Source of the DNA: an uncultured Eubacteriales bacterium
GTDB taxonomy: Bacteria; Bacillota; Clostridia; Christensenellales; UBA1242
Direction of reading: 5' to 3'
Assembly: GCA_900556185.1 (NCBI GenBank)
Contig: USNN01000007.1
Coordinates: forward strand, 1 to 22,627
DNA: 22,627 bases
The translations under genes and the position numbers were made by a program. Below the pieces are notes generated by a model. It made no database searches. It worked only from the letters and a program-made list of their open reading frames with translations, and was not told the origin of the DNA. Shown piece after piece: positions 7,844-15,619 of the stretch. Position 1 is the stretch's first letter, and each line of letters opens with the position of its first letter.

Positions 7844-9442
7844 ATGAGTAATAAAAATGTTGTAGTATGCGTGTCTTGGCCATACGCTAATAATAATTTA
7901 CATTTAGGTTATATAGCAAGTTCATTGTCTGGCGATATTCTTGCAAGATTTCACCGTATGGACGGTGACCGTGTCTTAATGATTTCAGGCTCTGACTCTC
8001 ACGGCACAAAGCCATCTATAAAAGCAAAAGCACAAGGATGTTCTCCAAAAGAGATTGTTGATGTTTATCACAAAAATTTCGTAGAAGCATTAAACGCTTT
8101 TGACTTTTCTTTTGATAGATTTGGCATAACCTACGAAGATTACCACAAAGAACATTGCAAAGAGATTTTTAAAAAGTTATATGATAACGGCTATTTATAC
8201 GAAAAAACAATTAAGCGTCCATTCTGCCCTACATGCAATAAGTTTGTTGCAGATACCGAAGTGGAAATAACCTGCCCTGTTTGTGGTTCTAGAACCAAAG
8301 CCGATAACTGCGACTGCGGTTATGTTCCAAACGAACAAGACCTAGAAAATGCGACTTGCCTAATTTGCGGTTCTAAAACTGAACAAAGAGAAAGCAAGGT
8401 TTTAGTATTTAAGTTAACTGCATTTAAAGACTTTTTAACAAAACACCTAGAAGACAACAAAAAATATTGGCGTGCAAACAGCATAAACGAAACCCTAAAG
8501 TATTTAAAAGACCTACGAGATAGAGATTTTTCTAGAGATTTGGACTGGGGCGTAGAAATTCCAGTTCCTGGCTTTGAAGGCAAAGTTGTTTGGGTATGGT
8601 GGGAAGCTTTGCTTGGCTATTTAACCGGCAGTATGAAAGTATCTGAAGAAAAAGGTTTTGACTGGCAAGATTTTTGGAAAACCGACCATGACACAGATAA
8701 AGAAAAACTTATATATATGTGCCACGCAAAAGACAATATTGTTTTCCACAGTTTATTCTTACCAGCAATGTTAGAAGGTTTGCATGAAAACTTTGTTATT
8801 CCTAACCGAATGGTTAGTGCAGAATATTTATTAATGAATGACCAAAAAATTAGTAAAAGTAAAAACGGAAACACTTTTGAAGCCTTGCGTTGGGCAAAAG
8901 AATACAATACCGACACATTAAGATTTTTCTTTACCATAAACGGACCAGAAAAAAAGGATACTAACTTTACTTTAGAATTATACACAAACACTCATAACGA
9001 AATTGTTAACAAGTTTGGTAACCTTGTAAACAGAACCTTAAAATATAAAGGTTTAACCAACTTGCCTGAAGGCAAAATAAACCCAGAAATTAAGGCTTTG
9101 GTTGAAGAAACCTACAAAAATGTTAAAGATGCAATTTTAAATATAGAATTTAAAAAAGCTGGCAACTTTATTATGGATTTAATAGAACAAGGCAACAAGT
9201 TCTTTGACGAACAAAAACCTTGGGTTCAAGCAAAAGAAAACATCGATGAATTTAATAACACTATTTTCACTTGTGCTTATTTAATTGCAAACCTTAGCAA
9301 CTTAACTGAGCCATTTATGCCAAAAACAGCAAAGAAAATTAGAGAAATTTTGAATCTTAACGAAACCCCTACTTGGAACCCAATTAACGTAACCCCTGGC
9401 ATAGAATTAAACATTACCGAACCACTATTTACAAGGATATAA
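7844..9442 (+). CDS. metG: Methionine--tRNA ligase
   Basis: A 532-residue class I aminoacyl-tRNA synthetase that charges tRNA-Met. The HIGH signature is HLGY at residues 20-23 and the KMSKS signature is KISKS at 335-339. Between them is a connective domain with four cysteine pairs or near-pairs (CPTC, CPVC, CDC, CLIC, about residues 127-175), the two-knuckle zinc form of E. coli and eukaryotic/archaeal enzymes. The C-terminal helical anticodon-binding domain is present, but the EMAP/Trbp111-like tRNA-binding extension of many Bacillota enzymes is missing. The methionine pocket motif reads VWWEALLGY (residues 251-259), where E. coli has VWLDAPIGY, keeping Trp, Ala and Tyr. It could be the main enzyme or a divergent second copy. 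An AGGAG site precedes the start, and the next gene begins 8 nt after the stop. Confidence 0.93.
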   Translation: MSNKNVVVCVSWPYANNNLHLGYIASSLSGDILARFHRMDGDRVLMISGSDSHGTKPSIKAKAQGCSPKEIVDVYHKNFVEALNAFDFSFDRFGITYEDYHKEHCKEIFKKLYDNGYLYEKTIKRPFCPTCNKFVADTEVEITCPVCGSRTKADNCDCGYVPNEQDLENATCLICGSKTEQRESKVLVFKLTAFKDFLTKHLEDNKKYWRANSINETLKYLKDLRDRDFSRDLDWGVEIPVPGFEGKVVWVWWEALLGYLTGSMKVSEEKGFDWQDFWKTDHDTDKEKLIYMCHAKDNIVFHSLFLPAMLEGLHENFVIPNRMVSAEYLLMNDQKISKSKNGNTFEALRWAKEYNTDTLRFFFTINGPEKKDTNFTLELYTNTHNEIVNKFGNLVNRTLKYKGLTNLPEGKINPEIKALVEETYKNVKDAILNIEFKKAGNFIMDLIEQGNKFFDEQKPWVQAKENIDEFNNTIFTCAYLIANLSNLTEPFMPKTAKKIREILNLNETPTWNPINVTPGIELNITEPLFTRI

Positions 9443-9450
9443 TAAGCACG

Positions 9451-9828
9451 ATGAACACAACAAGCGAAGAAATACTATCCATTATAATAAATCTTGAATA
9501 CTTATTAAAAAGGTCAGATAAATTTGATATACGTTTAAAGGTATTGCATTTAATTAATAAAAACGAAAAAACCAACCCAAATCTTTTAATTGAAAAACTT
9601 GGAATGGCACGAAGCAACATTGCAATAATGTGCAACCGATTAATAAAAGAAAATTTAATTGTAAAGCACCGAGAACCTGCAAATAAAAAAGAAATTTATT
9701 ACACCATTACAGATGAAGGCAAAGACTACTTATTGCAAAATTATAATAAAGCAGATGAAAAACTAGCCAATCTAAAAAACAAAAAACAACTTCACAAATT
9801 AGCTGACCAACTAAGTAAAATAGTTTAA
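9451..9828 (+). CDS. MarR-like winged helix transcriptional regulator
   Basis: A 125-residue protein with a winged helix-turn-helix in the middle. Residues ~25-50 give the first helices, NLLIEKLGMARSNIAIMCNR looks like the recognition helix, and the wing follows as VKHREPANKKEIYYTITDEG. The C-terminus is a helix suited to dimerisation. This fits the MarR/PadR-type superfamily; the exact family is uncertain. It sits 8 nt behind metG with a weak AAGGA site inside the metG end, so it is co-transcribed and perhaps translated at a low level. The ligand and targets cannot be read from the sequence. Confidence 0.75.
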   Translation: MNTTSEEILSIIINLEYLLKRSDKFDIRLKVLHLINKNEKTNPNLLIEKLGMARSNIAIMCNRLIKENLIVKHREPANKKEIYYTITDEGKDYLLQNYNKADEKLANLKNKKQLHKLADQLSKIV

Positions 9829-9842
9829 CTTAAATTAAGTTA
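9826..9842. other. 17-bp perfect palindrome overlapping the regulator's stop codon
   Basis: TAACTTAA-A-TTAAGTTA is perfectly symmetric and its first three bases are the TAA stop of the MarR-like gene. It could be an operator or part of the 3' end structure just before the terminator. An AT-rich palindrome of this size can also arise by chance. Confidence 0.4.
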
Positions 9843-9846
9843 TAAA

Positions 9847-9873
9847 AAAGACATATCGCACAGATATGTCTTT
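9847..9873. terminator. Bidirectional intrinsic terminator between two convergent genes
   Basis: An 11-bp stem (AAAGACATATC/GATATGTCTTT) with a GCACA loop. A U-rich tract follows on the plus strand (ATTTTTTTA) and on the minus strand (TTTTATAAC). It ends both the metG-regulator unit and the convergent dehydrogenase gene. Confidence 0.9.
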
Positions 9874-9879
9874 ATTTTT

Positions 9880-10680
9880 TTATCTATATTCACCACGTTT
9901 CTTTTCGCACTTTCGCCATCTAGCACCAACAACACTAGCGATTATTTTTTTAGGGAAAATTTTTGAAAAAAATATCATAAGTTTATTAAATCCACCAGGA
10001 ACCCATATTGGTCGGTTTTTAAACACCTTGTTTATCCCTACCCTTGCAATTTTTTCGGTAGATTGCAAAGATAATTTACCACCAACCCCTTGAGATTTTA
10101 TAGACCTTTTCATTGCATCGTTTGTAGCCATACTACCTGGGCAAACCGCTGTTACAAAAATGTTTTTGTCTTTCAATTCGTTTCGTAGCGCCACTGCCAT
10201 ATGAGTTAAAAATGCTTTTGTAGAAGCATAAGTCGCCATTTGTGGCATAGGATAATACCCCGCCATACTAGAAACAAATAAAATATATGCCCTACTTGAA
10301 TTATCTCTATTATTTATAAACCAATAAGTTAGAGCCATTGTTCCAGAAATATTGACATCTATACAACTATTAATTTCATCTAACCCAGTTCCATTAACAC
10401 TACCTTCCAGAATATACCCAGCATTATTAATTAACATATTTGGCTTTAAATTATTTTGAGTTAAATAATCAAAAAGTTCGGTCCTACTTTCTTGTTTATC
10501 TAATTTACACTCTTTTGCATAAATATTTATATTTGGATATTTACCTTTTACTTCTTCTTTTAATGTATCCAATCTGCCTTGATTAGTTGCAGACAAAATT
10601 AAATCGCAACCTCGTTTTGCACATTCATATACAAATGATTTACCAAGCCCACCTGTGGCTCCTGTTATTAAACACAACAT
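9880..10680 (-). CDS. Short-chain dehydrogenase/reductase (SDR)
   Basis: A 266-residue classical SDR oxidoreductase. The Rossmann cofactor motif TGATGGLG lies at residues 6-13, NNAG at 85-88, the catalytic Ser at 137/138, and the Tyr-Lys pair at Y151 and K155 in YASTK. PGSMAT near residue 186 is the usual loop after the sixth strand. The C-terminal ~50 residues carry a hydrophobic/basic tail (KLMIFFSKIFPKKIIASVVG) that could associate with membrane. No acidic residue is evident after strand 2 (LSATNQGRL), which favours NADP(H); this is inference. The substrate is unknown. AAAGGAG precedes the ATG. Confidence 0.9.
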   Translation of the reverse strand: MLCLITGATGGLGKSFVYECAKRGCDLILSATNQGRLDTLKEEVKGKYPNINIYAKECKLDKQESRTELFDYLTQNNLKPNMLINNAGYILEGSVNGTGLDEINSCIDVNISGTMALTYWFINNRDNSSRAYILFVSSMAGYYPMPQMATYASTKAFLTHMAVALRNELKDKNIFVTAVCPGSMATNDAMKRSIKSQGVGGKLSLQSTEKIARVGINKVFKNRPIWVPGGFNKLMIFFSKIFPKKIIASVVGARWRKCEKKRGEYR

Positions 10681-10737
10681 ACTTTTTCTCCTTTAAGGTA
10701 AATATTATCACAATTTTCGAAATTTGTAAACAAATGG

Positions 10738-10766
10738 TTGCCAGTTTGTTAAAATTTTGGTATCAT
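10738..10766 (+). promoter_or_regulatory. sigma-A type promoter of radC
   Basis: TTGCCA (10738-10743), a 17-nt spacer and TATCAT (10761-10766), 35 nt before the chosen radC start. Confidence 0.7.
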
Positions 10767-10800
10767 AGTATTAATTGACGCCTAGGAGATGCATATAACC

Positions 10801-11616
10801 ATGAACGAAAAAATCGAAAAAACAAAAAGAACCAGAGAAAATATTCACGTTAACCACAGAAGTAGAGTTAAAAATAAATTCGTAAATATTGGTCTAGATA
10901 GTTTTTGCGAGCATGAAGTTTTGGAATTATTACTATTTTATTCAATTCCGCAAGCCGATACAAATCCGCTTGCTCATAAATTAATTGAACACTTTGGTTC
11001 ATTAGACAAAGTGTTTGATGCTTCAATAGATAGTCTGCTTGATGTAGGTGGTATTGGAGAAAACACTGCGATACTTATTAAATTGGTTCCAGCTATAATG
11101 AACCAATACAGCAAATATTCTTCAATTCATAGCGTAGTTATAAGAAATCAAATTCAAGCAATGTCTTATATAAATAAACTTATGGAAAATTCTCAAAAAG
11201 AAGAATTTTATGTGCTTACTCTAGACGCTTCTGGTAATTTAGTTAGCAAAAAGCAAATGGGTTCGGGTGATGCCAGCAAGGTAGAAATTGCAATTAGAGA
11301 TATTACCAACTACTGCATTAAAAATGATGCAGATAGAATTATTATTGCTCATAACCATCCAAAATCTAATTGTACCCCATCTAATGATGATATTGTAATG
11401 ACAAGTAAATTGTTTAATAGTTGTGTTTTAAATGATATTGATATTTTAGACCATATAATTTATTCTAAAGAAGCTACCTATAGTTTTGCTGAAGAAAAAT
11501 TGATGGATAAAATAAAAATGGAAATACTAGATATGTTAAAATTTACTATTGATAAAACAAAATGGAATAAATTTTCAACTTCTGTTAGGGAATATGTAGT
11601 AAAAAAAGAAAATTAG
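10801..11616 (+). CDS. radC: RadC-family JAB/MPN-domain protein
   Basis: A 271-residue member of the RadC (UPF0758) family. A helix-hairpin-helix region (about residues 75-95, LLDVGGIGENTAILI) is followed by a JAMM/MPN metalloprotease-like domain. The metal motif HNHPKSNCTPSNDD gives H184, H186, S194 and D197 in the HxH-x7-S-x2-D spacing, with a candidate catalytic Glu in QKEEFYVLTLD (about 134). The family was once linked to DNA repair, but its role is unsettled. An in-frame ATG at 10789 abuts the AGGAG site (10784-10788) and could not use it, so the ATG at 10801 is chosen. The stop is TAG, followed by the tRNA-fMet promoter. Confidence 0.9.
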   Translation: MNEKIEKTKRTRENIHVNHRSRVKNKFVNIGLDSFCEHEVLELLLFYSIPQADTNPLAHKLIEHFGSLDKVFDASIDSLLDVGGIGENTAILIKLVPAIMNQYSKYSSIHSVVIRNQIQAMSYINKLMENSQKEEFYVLTLDASGNLVSKKQMGSGDASKVEIAIRDITNYCIKNDADRIIIAHNHPKSNCTPSNDDIVMTSKLFNSCVLNDIDILDHIIYSKEATYSFAEEKLMDKIKMEILDMLKFTIDKTKWNKFSTSVREYVVKKEN

Positions 11617-11643
11617 AATATACTAAAAATATCAAGCAAACTA

Positions 11644-11672
11644 TTGACAATAATTTTTTAATGTGATAACAT
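11644..11672 (+). promoter_or_regulatory. Promoter of the initiator tRNA gene
   Basis: TTGACA (11644-11649), a 17-nt spacer and TAACAT (11667-11672). TGA precedes the -10 box and forms an extended -10. It lies 34 nt upstream of the tRNA. Confidence 0.75.
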
Positions 11673-11706
11673 TAATAGTGTCAAGTGAATTTGCTTGATT
11701 ATTTAT

Positions 11707-11783
11707 CGCGGGATAGAGCAGCCCGGAAGCTCGTTGGGCTCATAACCCAAAGGTCGAAGGTTCAAATCCTTCTCCCGCAACCA
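11707..11783 (+). tRNA. Initiator tRNA-fMet (CAT)
   Basis: A 77-nt cloverleaf with encoded CCA. The acceptor arm CGCGGGA/TCCCGCA has the C1-A72 mismatch typical of initiator tRNA. The anticodon stem carries three GC pairs next to the loop (GGG/CCC) and the loop is CTCATAA. The T loop reads TTCAAAT. Confidence 0.97.
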
Positions 11784-11789
11784 TGAAAG

Positions 11790-11811
11790 AGCCATACATT
11801 CGTGTATGGCT
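11790..11811 (+). terminator. Terminator of tRNA-fMet
   Basis: A 9-bp stem (AGCCATACA/TGTATGGCT) with a TTCG tetraloop, followed by TTTTATTTT, seven nt after the CCA end. Confidence 0.9.
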
Positions 11812-11856
11812 TTTTATTTTGTTAAAATATCATTTGTCTAAAATTACAAACAAGTT

Positions 11857-11884
11857 AAAAGGCTATACGAGTGTATAGCCTTTT
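11857..11884 (-). terminator. Terminator of the DXS-like gene / operon end
   Basis: A 12-bp stem (AAAAGGCTATAC/GTATAGCCTTTT) with a 4-nt loop lies three nt beyond the stop of the minus-strand gene. The stem's own 3' U-run, then AACTTGTTTG, follows on the minus strand. It can also act on plus-strand read-through from the tRNA (TTTTGTTT). Confidence 0.85.
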
Positions 11885-11886
11885 GT

Positions 11887-13641
11887 TTATAATATTGATT
11901 TTATTTCTTCAATAATTTGCGAAGTGGTCATATTTAATTCTTTTAACAAATCAGCTGGGTTGTATCTATCATAAAATTTTCTTTCAATCCCATAATTTTT
12001 AACCTTAAGGTTAGTAGTCCCAAGATTAGATGCAATCTTTTGACCAAACCCACCATCTAAAATTCCATCTTCTAAGGTTATTATTAATTTGTGGTTAGCT
12101 TCCAACTTTTTAAGTAGTGCTGCATCCACAACCGAAGCGAACCTTGGGTTTATAAGTGTTGGCTTAAATCCTAACTTGTTTTCTATTTCTTTAGTTAAAT
12201 CTAGACCTTTCGAGTAAAAATCGCCTAATGCAATAATAGCAACTTTGCTGCCTTCGTTTTCAACCACATAATTAAAGTTGTCAAAATTATCGCTAGTTTC
12301 TCTATCTGTTACTGCCCCGCCAGGAATTAAAATTACTGTTGGGTGCTTTTTCTGTGTGACTGAATAATTTAGCATATTAATAAATTCGCTTTTGCAAGTT
12401 GGGGCTAGAGTTACCAGGTTTGGTATATTTGAAAGCATAGATACACCAAAAATTCCTAGGTGAGTAACATCGGTTAACCCATCAAACGAAGAATAATTTA
12501 AAAGTATTGTCGCTGGATTATTATTTATGCAAAGGTCTTGATGAATTTGGTCGTACGCTCTTTGAATAAAGGTTGTGTTAGTAACCACAATTGGCGTAAC
12601 GCCACCTTTTGCTAGTCCAGACGCCATAGCGACTGCTTGTTCTTCTGCTATACCAACATCCACAAACTGCAAGCCTAGGTTATCTCTATCTTGTTTAGAT
12701 AAGCCAACACTGCTAGGCATATTAGGCGTTACAACCACGAAATTTTTATCGTTTTTCGCTTTAGCTATTATAAAGTTGTGAGCAATTTGAACATAACTTT
12801 CGCCCGTAAAACTAAACTTCTTTTTGCCAGTTTCTCGGTCGAATGGCATAGTCCAATGCCATTCTTCTTTATTCGTTTCAGCTAGTTTAAAGCCTTTACC
12901 CTTTAAGGTGTTTATGTGAACAACTATTGGGTGGTCTATATCTTTAACCTTTTTGAATAGCTTAATTAAACTTTCTATATCATTACCATTTTCTTCGTAA
13001 ACATAATCTAGATTAAATGCTTTAAATAAGTTATTGTTGGCAGTACCATTTGATTCTCGCAACAATTTTAAATTTTCATATATTCCGCCATGTGTTTCAG
13101 ATATTGATTGTTGATTATCGTTAACAATAATAATTAAGTTAGATTTTATTTCTGACCCAGCCACGTTCAAGGCTTCTAGTGCTTCTCCGCCAGATAGTGA
13201 ACCATCGCCAATAAGGGCAACTACATTCTCTTTTCTACCCGCAACATCTCTTGCTTTAGCTAGCCCTGACGCTAGTGATATTGATGTGGACGTATGCCCA
13301 ACATTAAATAGGTCATGCTCGCTTTCATTTGGGTTGGTGTATCCCGAATCGTCCTTAAAATATTCTTCGTCTGTATACCCTAGCCTTCTACCCGTTAGCA
13401 TTTTATGTGGATAACTTTGATGTGATACATCAAACACAAACTTATCCACAGGTGATGAAAATACATAGTGCATAGCAATTTCTGCTTCTACTATTCCAAA
13501 GTTTGGTCCGCAATGTCCACCAATTTTTGTTAGTCTATTAAACAATGCTTCTCTTATATCATTAGATAACAATTTTAGTTCATCTATAGATAACTTTTTT
13601 ACATCTTCTGGTCCATTAATTTTACTTAAAATTTTGTACAT
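11887..13641 (-). CDS. 1-deoxy-D-xylulose-5-phosphate synthase-like thiamine-diphosphate enzyme
   Basis: A 584-residue protein collinear with DXS, which condenses pyruvate and glyceraldehyde 3-phosphate in the MEP isoprenoid pathway. Seen: the GGHCGPNFG loop with the catalytic His, YPHKMLTGRR, the thiamine-diphosphate motif GDGSLSGG...VNDN, EEWHWTMPFD, GIAEEQAV (E370 equivalent) and QRAYDQ (Y392 equivalent). It is about 35 residues shorter than E. coli DXS. In my hand alignment the phosphate-binding R420 becomes Tyr (LLNYSSFDG) and R478 becomes Gly (LIPGGAV), and AEQH becomes AEEQ. The gene is therefore recognisable as DXS family, but the usual acceptor may have changed, so no symbol is given. 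AAGGG precedes the ATG. It is the last gene of the operon. Confidence 0.8.
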   Translation of the reverse strand: MYKILSKINGPEDVKKLSIDELKLLSNDIREALFNRLTKIGGHCGPNFGIVEAEIAMHYVFSSPVDKFVFDVSHQSYPHKMLTGRRLGYTDEEYFKDDSGYTNPNESEHDLFNVGHTSTSISLASGLAKARDVAGRKENVVALIGDGSLSGGEALEALNVAGSEIKSNLIIIVNDNQQSISETHGGIYENLKLLRESNGTANNNLFKAFNLDYVYEENGNDIESLIKLFKKVKDIDHPIVVHINTLKGKGFKLAETNKEEWHWTMPFDRETGKKKFSFTGESYVQIAHNFIIAKAKNDKNFVVVTPNMPSSVGLSKQDRDNLGLQFVDVGIAEEQAVAMASGLAKGGVTPIVVTNTTFIQRAYDQIHQDLCINNNPATILLNYSSFDGLTDVTHLGIFGVSMLSNIPNLVTLAPTCKSEFINMLNYSVTQKKHPTVILIPGGAVTDRETSDNFDNFNYVVENEGSKVAIIALGDFYSKGLDLTKEIENKLGFKPTLINPRFASVVDAALLKKLEANHKLIITLEDGILDGGFGQKIASNLGTTNLKVKNYGIERKFYDRYNPADLLKELNMTTSQIIEEIKSIL

Positions 13642-13657
13642 TATTTTACCCTTATAC

Positions 13658-14119
13658 CTATTCTGCCCATTCTTTCAATTCTTTTTCGCTAACACTAGTT
13701 AAAAACCTTTTCCCTTCAATAAGTTTGCCATTACAAGACCTACTTAACACATCGTTAGTTTTACCCATACCAGAGCCTCCACTAGTTGCAAATGGCACTA
13801 TGGTTTTACCTGATAAATCATAACTTTCTAAAAAAGTATTAATGATTGTTGGTGCTATATACCACCAAATTGGGAACCCAACATAAATTACATCGTAGTC
13901 TGCCATATTAGTTAACTTTTCTTTAATTTCTGGTCTGTAATCTAGGTTTTTCATTTCCACACTAAATCGGCTATTTTTATCCATCCAATCTAGGTCTTTT
14001 TCTGTGTATGGTTTAGTTGGTTTAATTTCAAAAATATCTGCACCAACTACTTTTGCAAGCTTTTCAGCTAGGTCTTAGTTGTGCCAGTGGCACTAAAATA
14101 TGCTACAACTTTTTTTCAT
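13658..14119 (-). pseudogene. Flavodoxin-family gene with two compensating frameshifts
   Basis: From the ATG at 14119 the expected flavodoxin start (MKK, then VVAYFSATGTTKT, then LAEKLAKVVGADIFEIKP) is spread over two frames. An A7 run at 14110-14116 adds one base, and one base is missing around 14071. The two shifts cancel, so only 13 codons holding the FMN-phosphate loop SATGTT are out of frame. In the ATG frame a TAG ends translation after eight codons. Downstream, an intact frame from an internal ATG at 13984 encodes 108 residues with GFPIWWYIAPTIINTFLESY and PFATSGGSGMG, the rest of the fold, but without the FMN loop. It lies 16 nt upstream of the DXS-like gene. Either the gene is decaying or the assembly has two indel errors. 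Confidence 0.8.
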
Positions 14120-14151
14120 AAAATTTTTCCATTTTAAAATGAAATTTGTTG

Positions 14152-14802
14152 TTATACTACAGGCGCTTCTGGAACTTGTTTCTTTCTTTTAACAAACATT
14201 GTTATAATGGCTACTAAAATTACAAGAACTACCAAGCCTAAAAATGCATACAAAATTGCATCCACTGCAGTTGGGAACAAAACGCAAAGCGTTGTCATTA
14301 TAGCACCACTAATCATATTACCTAAAAAGACTGCAAGCAAACCTTTGCCAAATCCCATTTTTAAGTACGCTGCAACAGCACTCCCTGTCCACGCTCCAGT
14401 TAGTGGTATTGGTAATGCAACAAATGTTAAAACACCCCAAAACTTTTTCAGTTCCTTTTTTCGTTCACTATTCACATCCACCACAGAGTTTTCTATTTTT
14501 GCACTATTTCTAGAAAACTTTTCATCTAACTTTTCTACAAGTTTTTTAAATACTTTGGTTTTCTTTAATGCATTAAATACAGGAATTAATAATGGAATAA
14601 TAACAATCGCTGGAATTGTTGCTCCTATAACACTGCTAGAATACGCCTGAAACCAAGTTATTTTACCTGCCCACGCACCACCAAGCGCAAAAGGGATTGC
14701 ACCCCTTAACTCTATAAGCGGTATCATGGCAATAATTAAAATTCCAAGCCACGCGTTGTTTCCAAAAACTTTTACAATTAACTCTTTAATTGCTTCAGTC
14801 AT
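14152..14802 (-). CDS. Small multidrug export family (Sm_multidrug_ex) membrane protein
   Basis: A 216-residue integral membrane protein with several hydrophobic segments. The conserved stretch IPLIELRGAIPFALGG lies near residues 28-43, VALPIPLTGAWTGS lies in the second half, and a charged cytoplasmic loop (about 90-130) separates the halves. It ends in a basic tail. This matches what I recall of the Sm_multidrug_ex family, whose drug-export role is poorly supported. A longer frame extends 32 codons upstream, but the ATG at 14802 has a GGAGG site (rev. comp. of 14811-14816) and begins one base after the previous gene's stop, so the shorter start is chosen. It is in the phosphatase-rpiB operon. 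Confidence 0.8.
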   Translation of the reverse strand: MTEAIKELIVKVFGNNAWLGILIIAMIPLIELRGAIPFALGGAWAGKITWFQAYSSSVIGATIPAIVIIPLLIPVFNALKKTKVFKKLVEKLDEKFSRNSAKIENSVVDVNSERKKELKKFWGVLTFVALPIPLTGAWTGSAVAAYLKMGFGKGLLAVFLGNMISGAIMTTLCVLFPTAVDAILYAFLGLVVLVILVAIITMFVKRKKQVPEAPVV

Positions 14803-14803
14803 T

Positions 14804-15619
14804 TTATAATTCCTCCATGCTTTGTTTTGCTTCACTTGCCCACTTATTATAATTTTCACTACTGGTTGCAAGTTTGTCAGCATCACCAACATTTTCATAA
14901 ATAATCATTTGAATTTTGGCAATTTTCACCTTTTGGTCTAATAACACTGCCTTATCTACATCTTTTACGCTTTCAACTAGATATGCGTCAATAAGTTGAA
15001 TATCCTTATCTAGCATATCCATCAAGCCATATCTGTTATATAACTTTGTAAATTCTGCCTGCTTTGTTATTTCGTCTAGGTTTTTATCATCGTTAACAAG
15101 GTTAACATACACATACATCTCATCTACGCCAATACTCAAGCTTTCAAAAACGCTATCTATTGCAAGCATCTTTGCTTCTTCCACTTCGCCTGTTTTATAC
15201 AAGGCTATAACCAAGTGTCTTTTTAAATATATGTCGTAGCTATCTGCGTAAACACTATACCTTTCGCCAAGTATTGTTTTTATAGATTTATCCACCTTTT
15301 GAACATAATCTGAATAATCGTCCTTAGCTTGCAATATTTTTATAAATTTTACTTGGTCAGCATAATTATTTGTGTCTATTGCTCGTTGAATTAAGTCATC
15401 TAGGTTTTCGTTTGTACTACTTCTGTAGTAAAGCCTTTTTTGAACCAAATAACTAACTTTAGTTAACCCCATCGCATCATATGCCTGCATTGTTTTTCTT
15501 GGAGCAACCACCGCAAGACTCACAACTATAAACCCACTTACAAATAAAAGAGCAAGCAATGTTTTTAACGCTGTTTTTAAGCCAATACAAAATAAGCTAT
15601 TTTGAGTGTTTTTCTTCAT
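14804..15619 (-). CDS. Single-pass membrane protein with helical extracytoplasmic domain, unknown function
   Basis: A 271-residue protein I do not recognise. A basic N-terminus is followed by one hydrophobic segment (about residues 14-40, TLLALLFVSGFIVVSLAVVA), which would anchor it with the remainder outside. Residues ~55-270 are predicted mostly helical with alternating hydrophobic positions, like a degenerate tetratricopeptide array; no repeat consensus is clear. The start overlaps the last 23 nt of the rpiB-like gene and has an AAGGTGAT site inside it, which points to translational coupling. The next gene starts one nt after its stop. Confidence 0.75.
   Translation of the reverse strand: MKKNTQNSLFCIGLKTALKTLLALLFVSGFIVVSLAVVAPRKTMQAYDAMGLTKVSYLVQKRLYYRSSTNENLDDLIQRAIDTNNYADQVKFIKILQAKDDYSDYVQKVDKSIKTILGERYSVYADSYDIYLKRHLVIALYKTGEVEEAKMLAIDSVFESLSIGVDEMYVYVNLVNDDKNLDEITKQAEFTKLYNRYGLMDMLDKDIQLIDAYLVESVKDVDKAVLLDQKVKIAKIQMIIYENVGDADKLATSSENYNKWASEAKQSMEEL

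Noticed and set aside
14207..14650. 147-residue plus-strand open frame
   Set aside because: It is antisense to the Sm_multidrug_ex-type gene, which has clear family motifs and a ribosome binding site.
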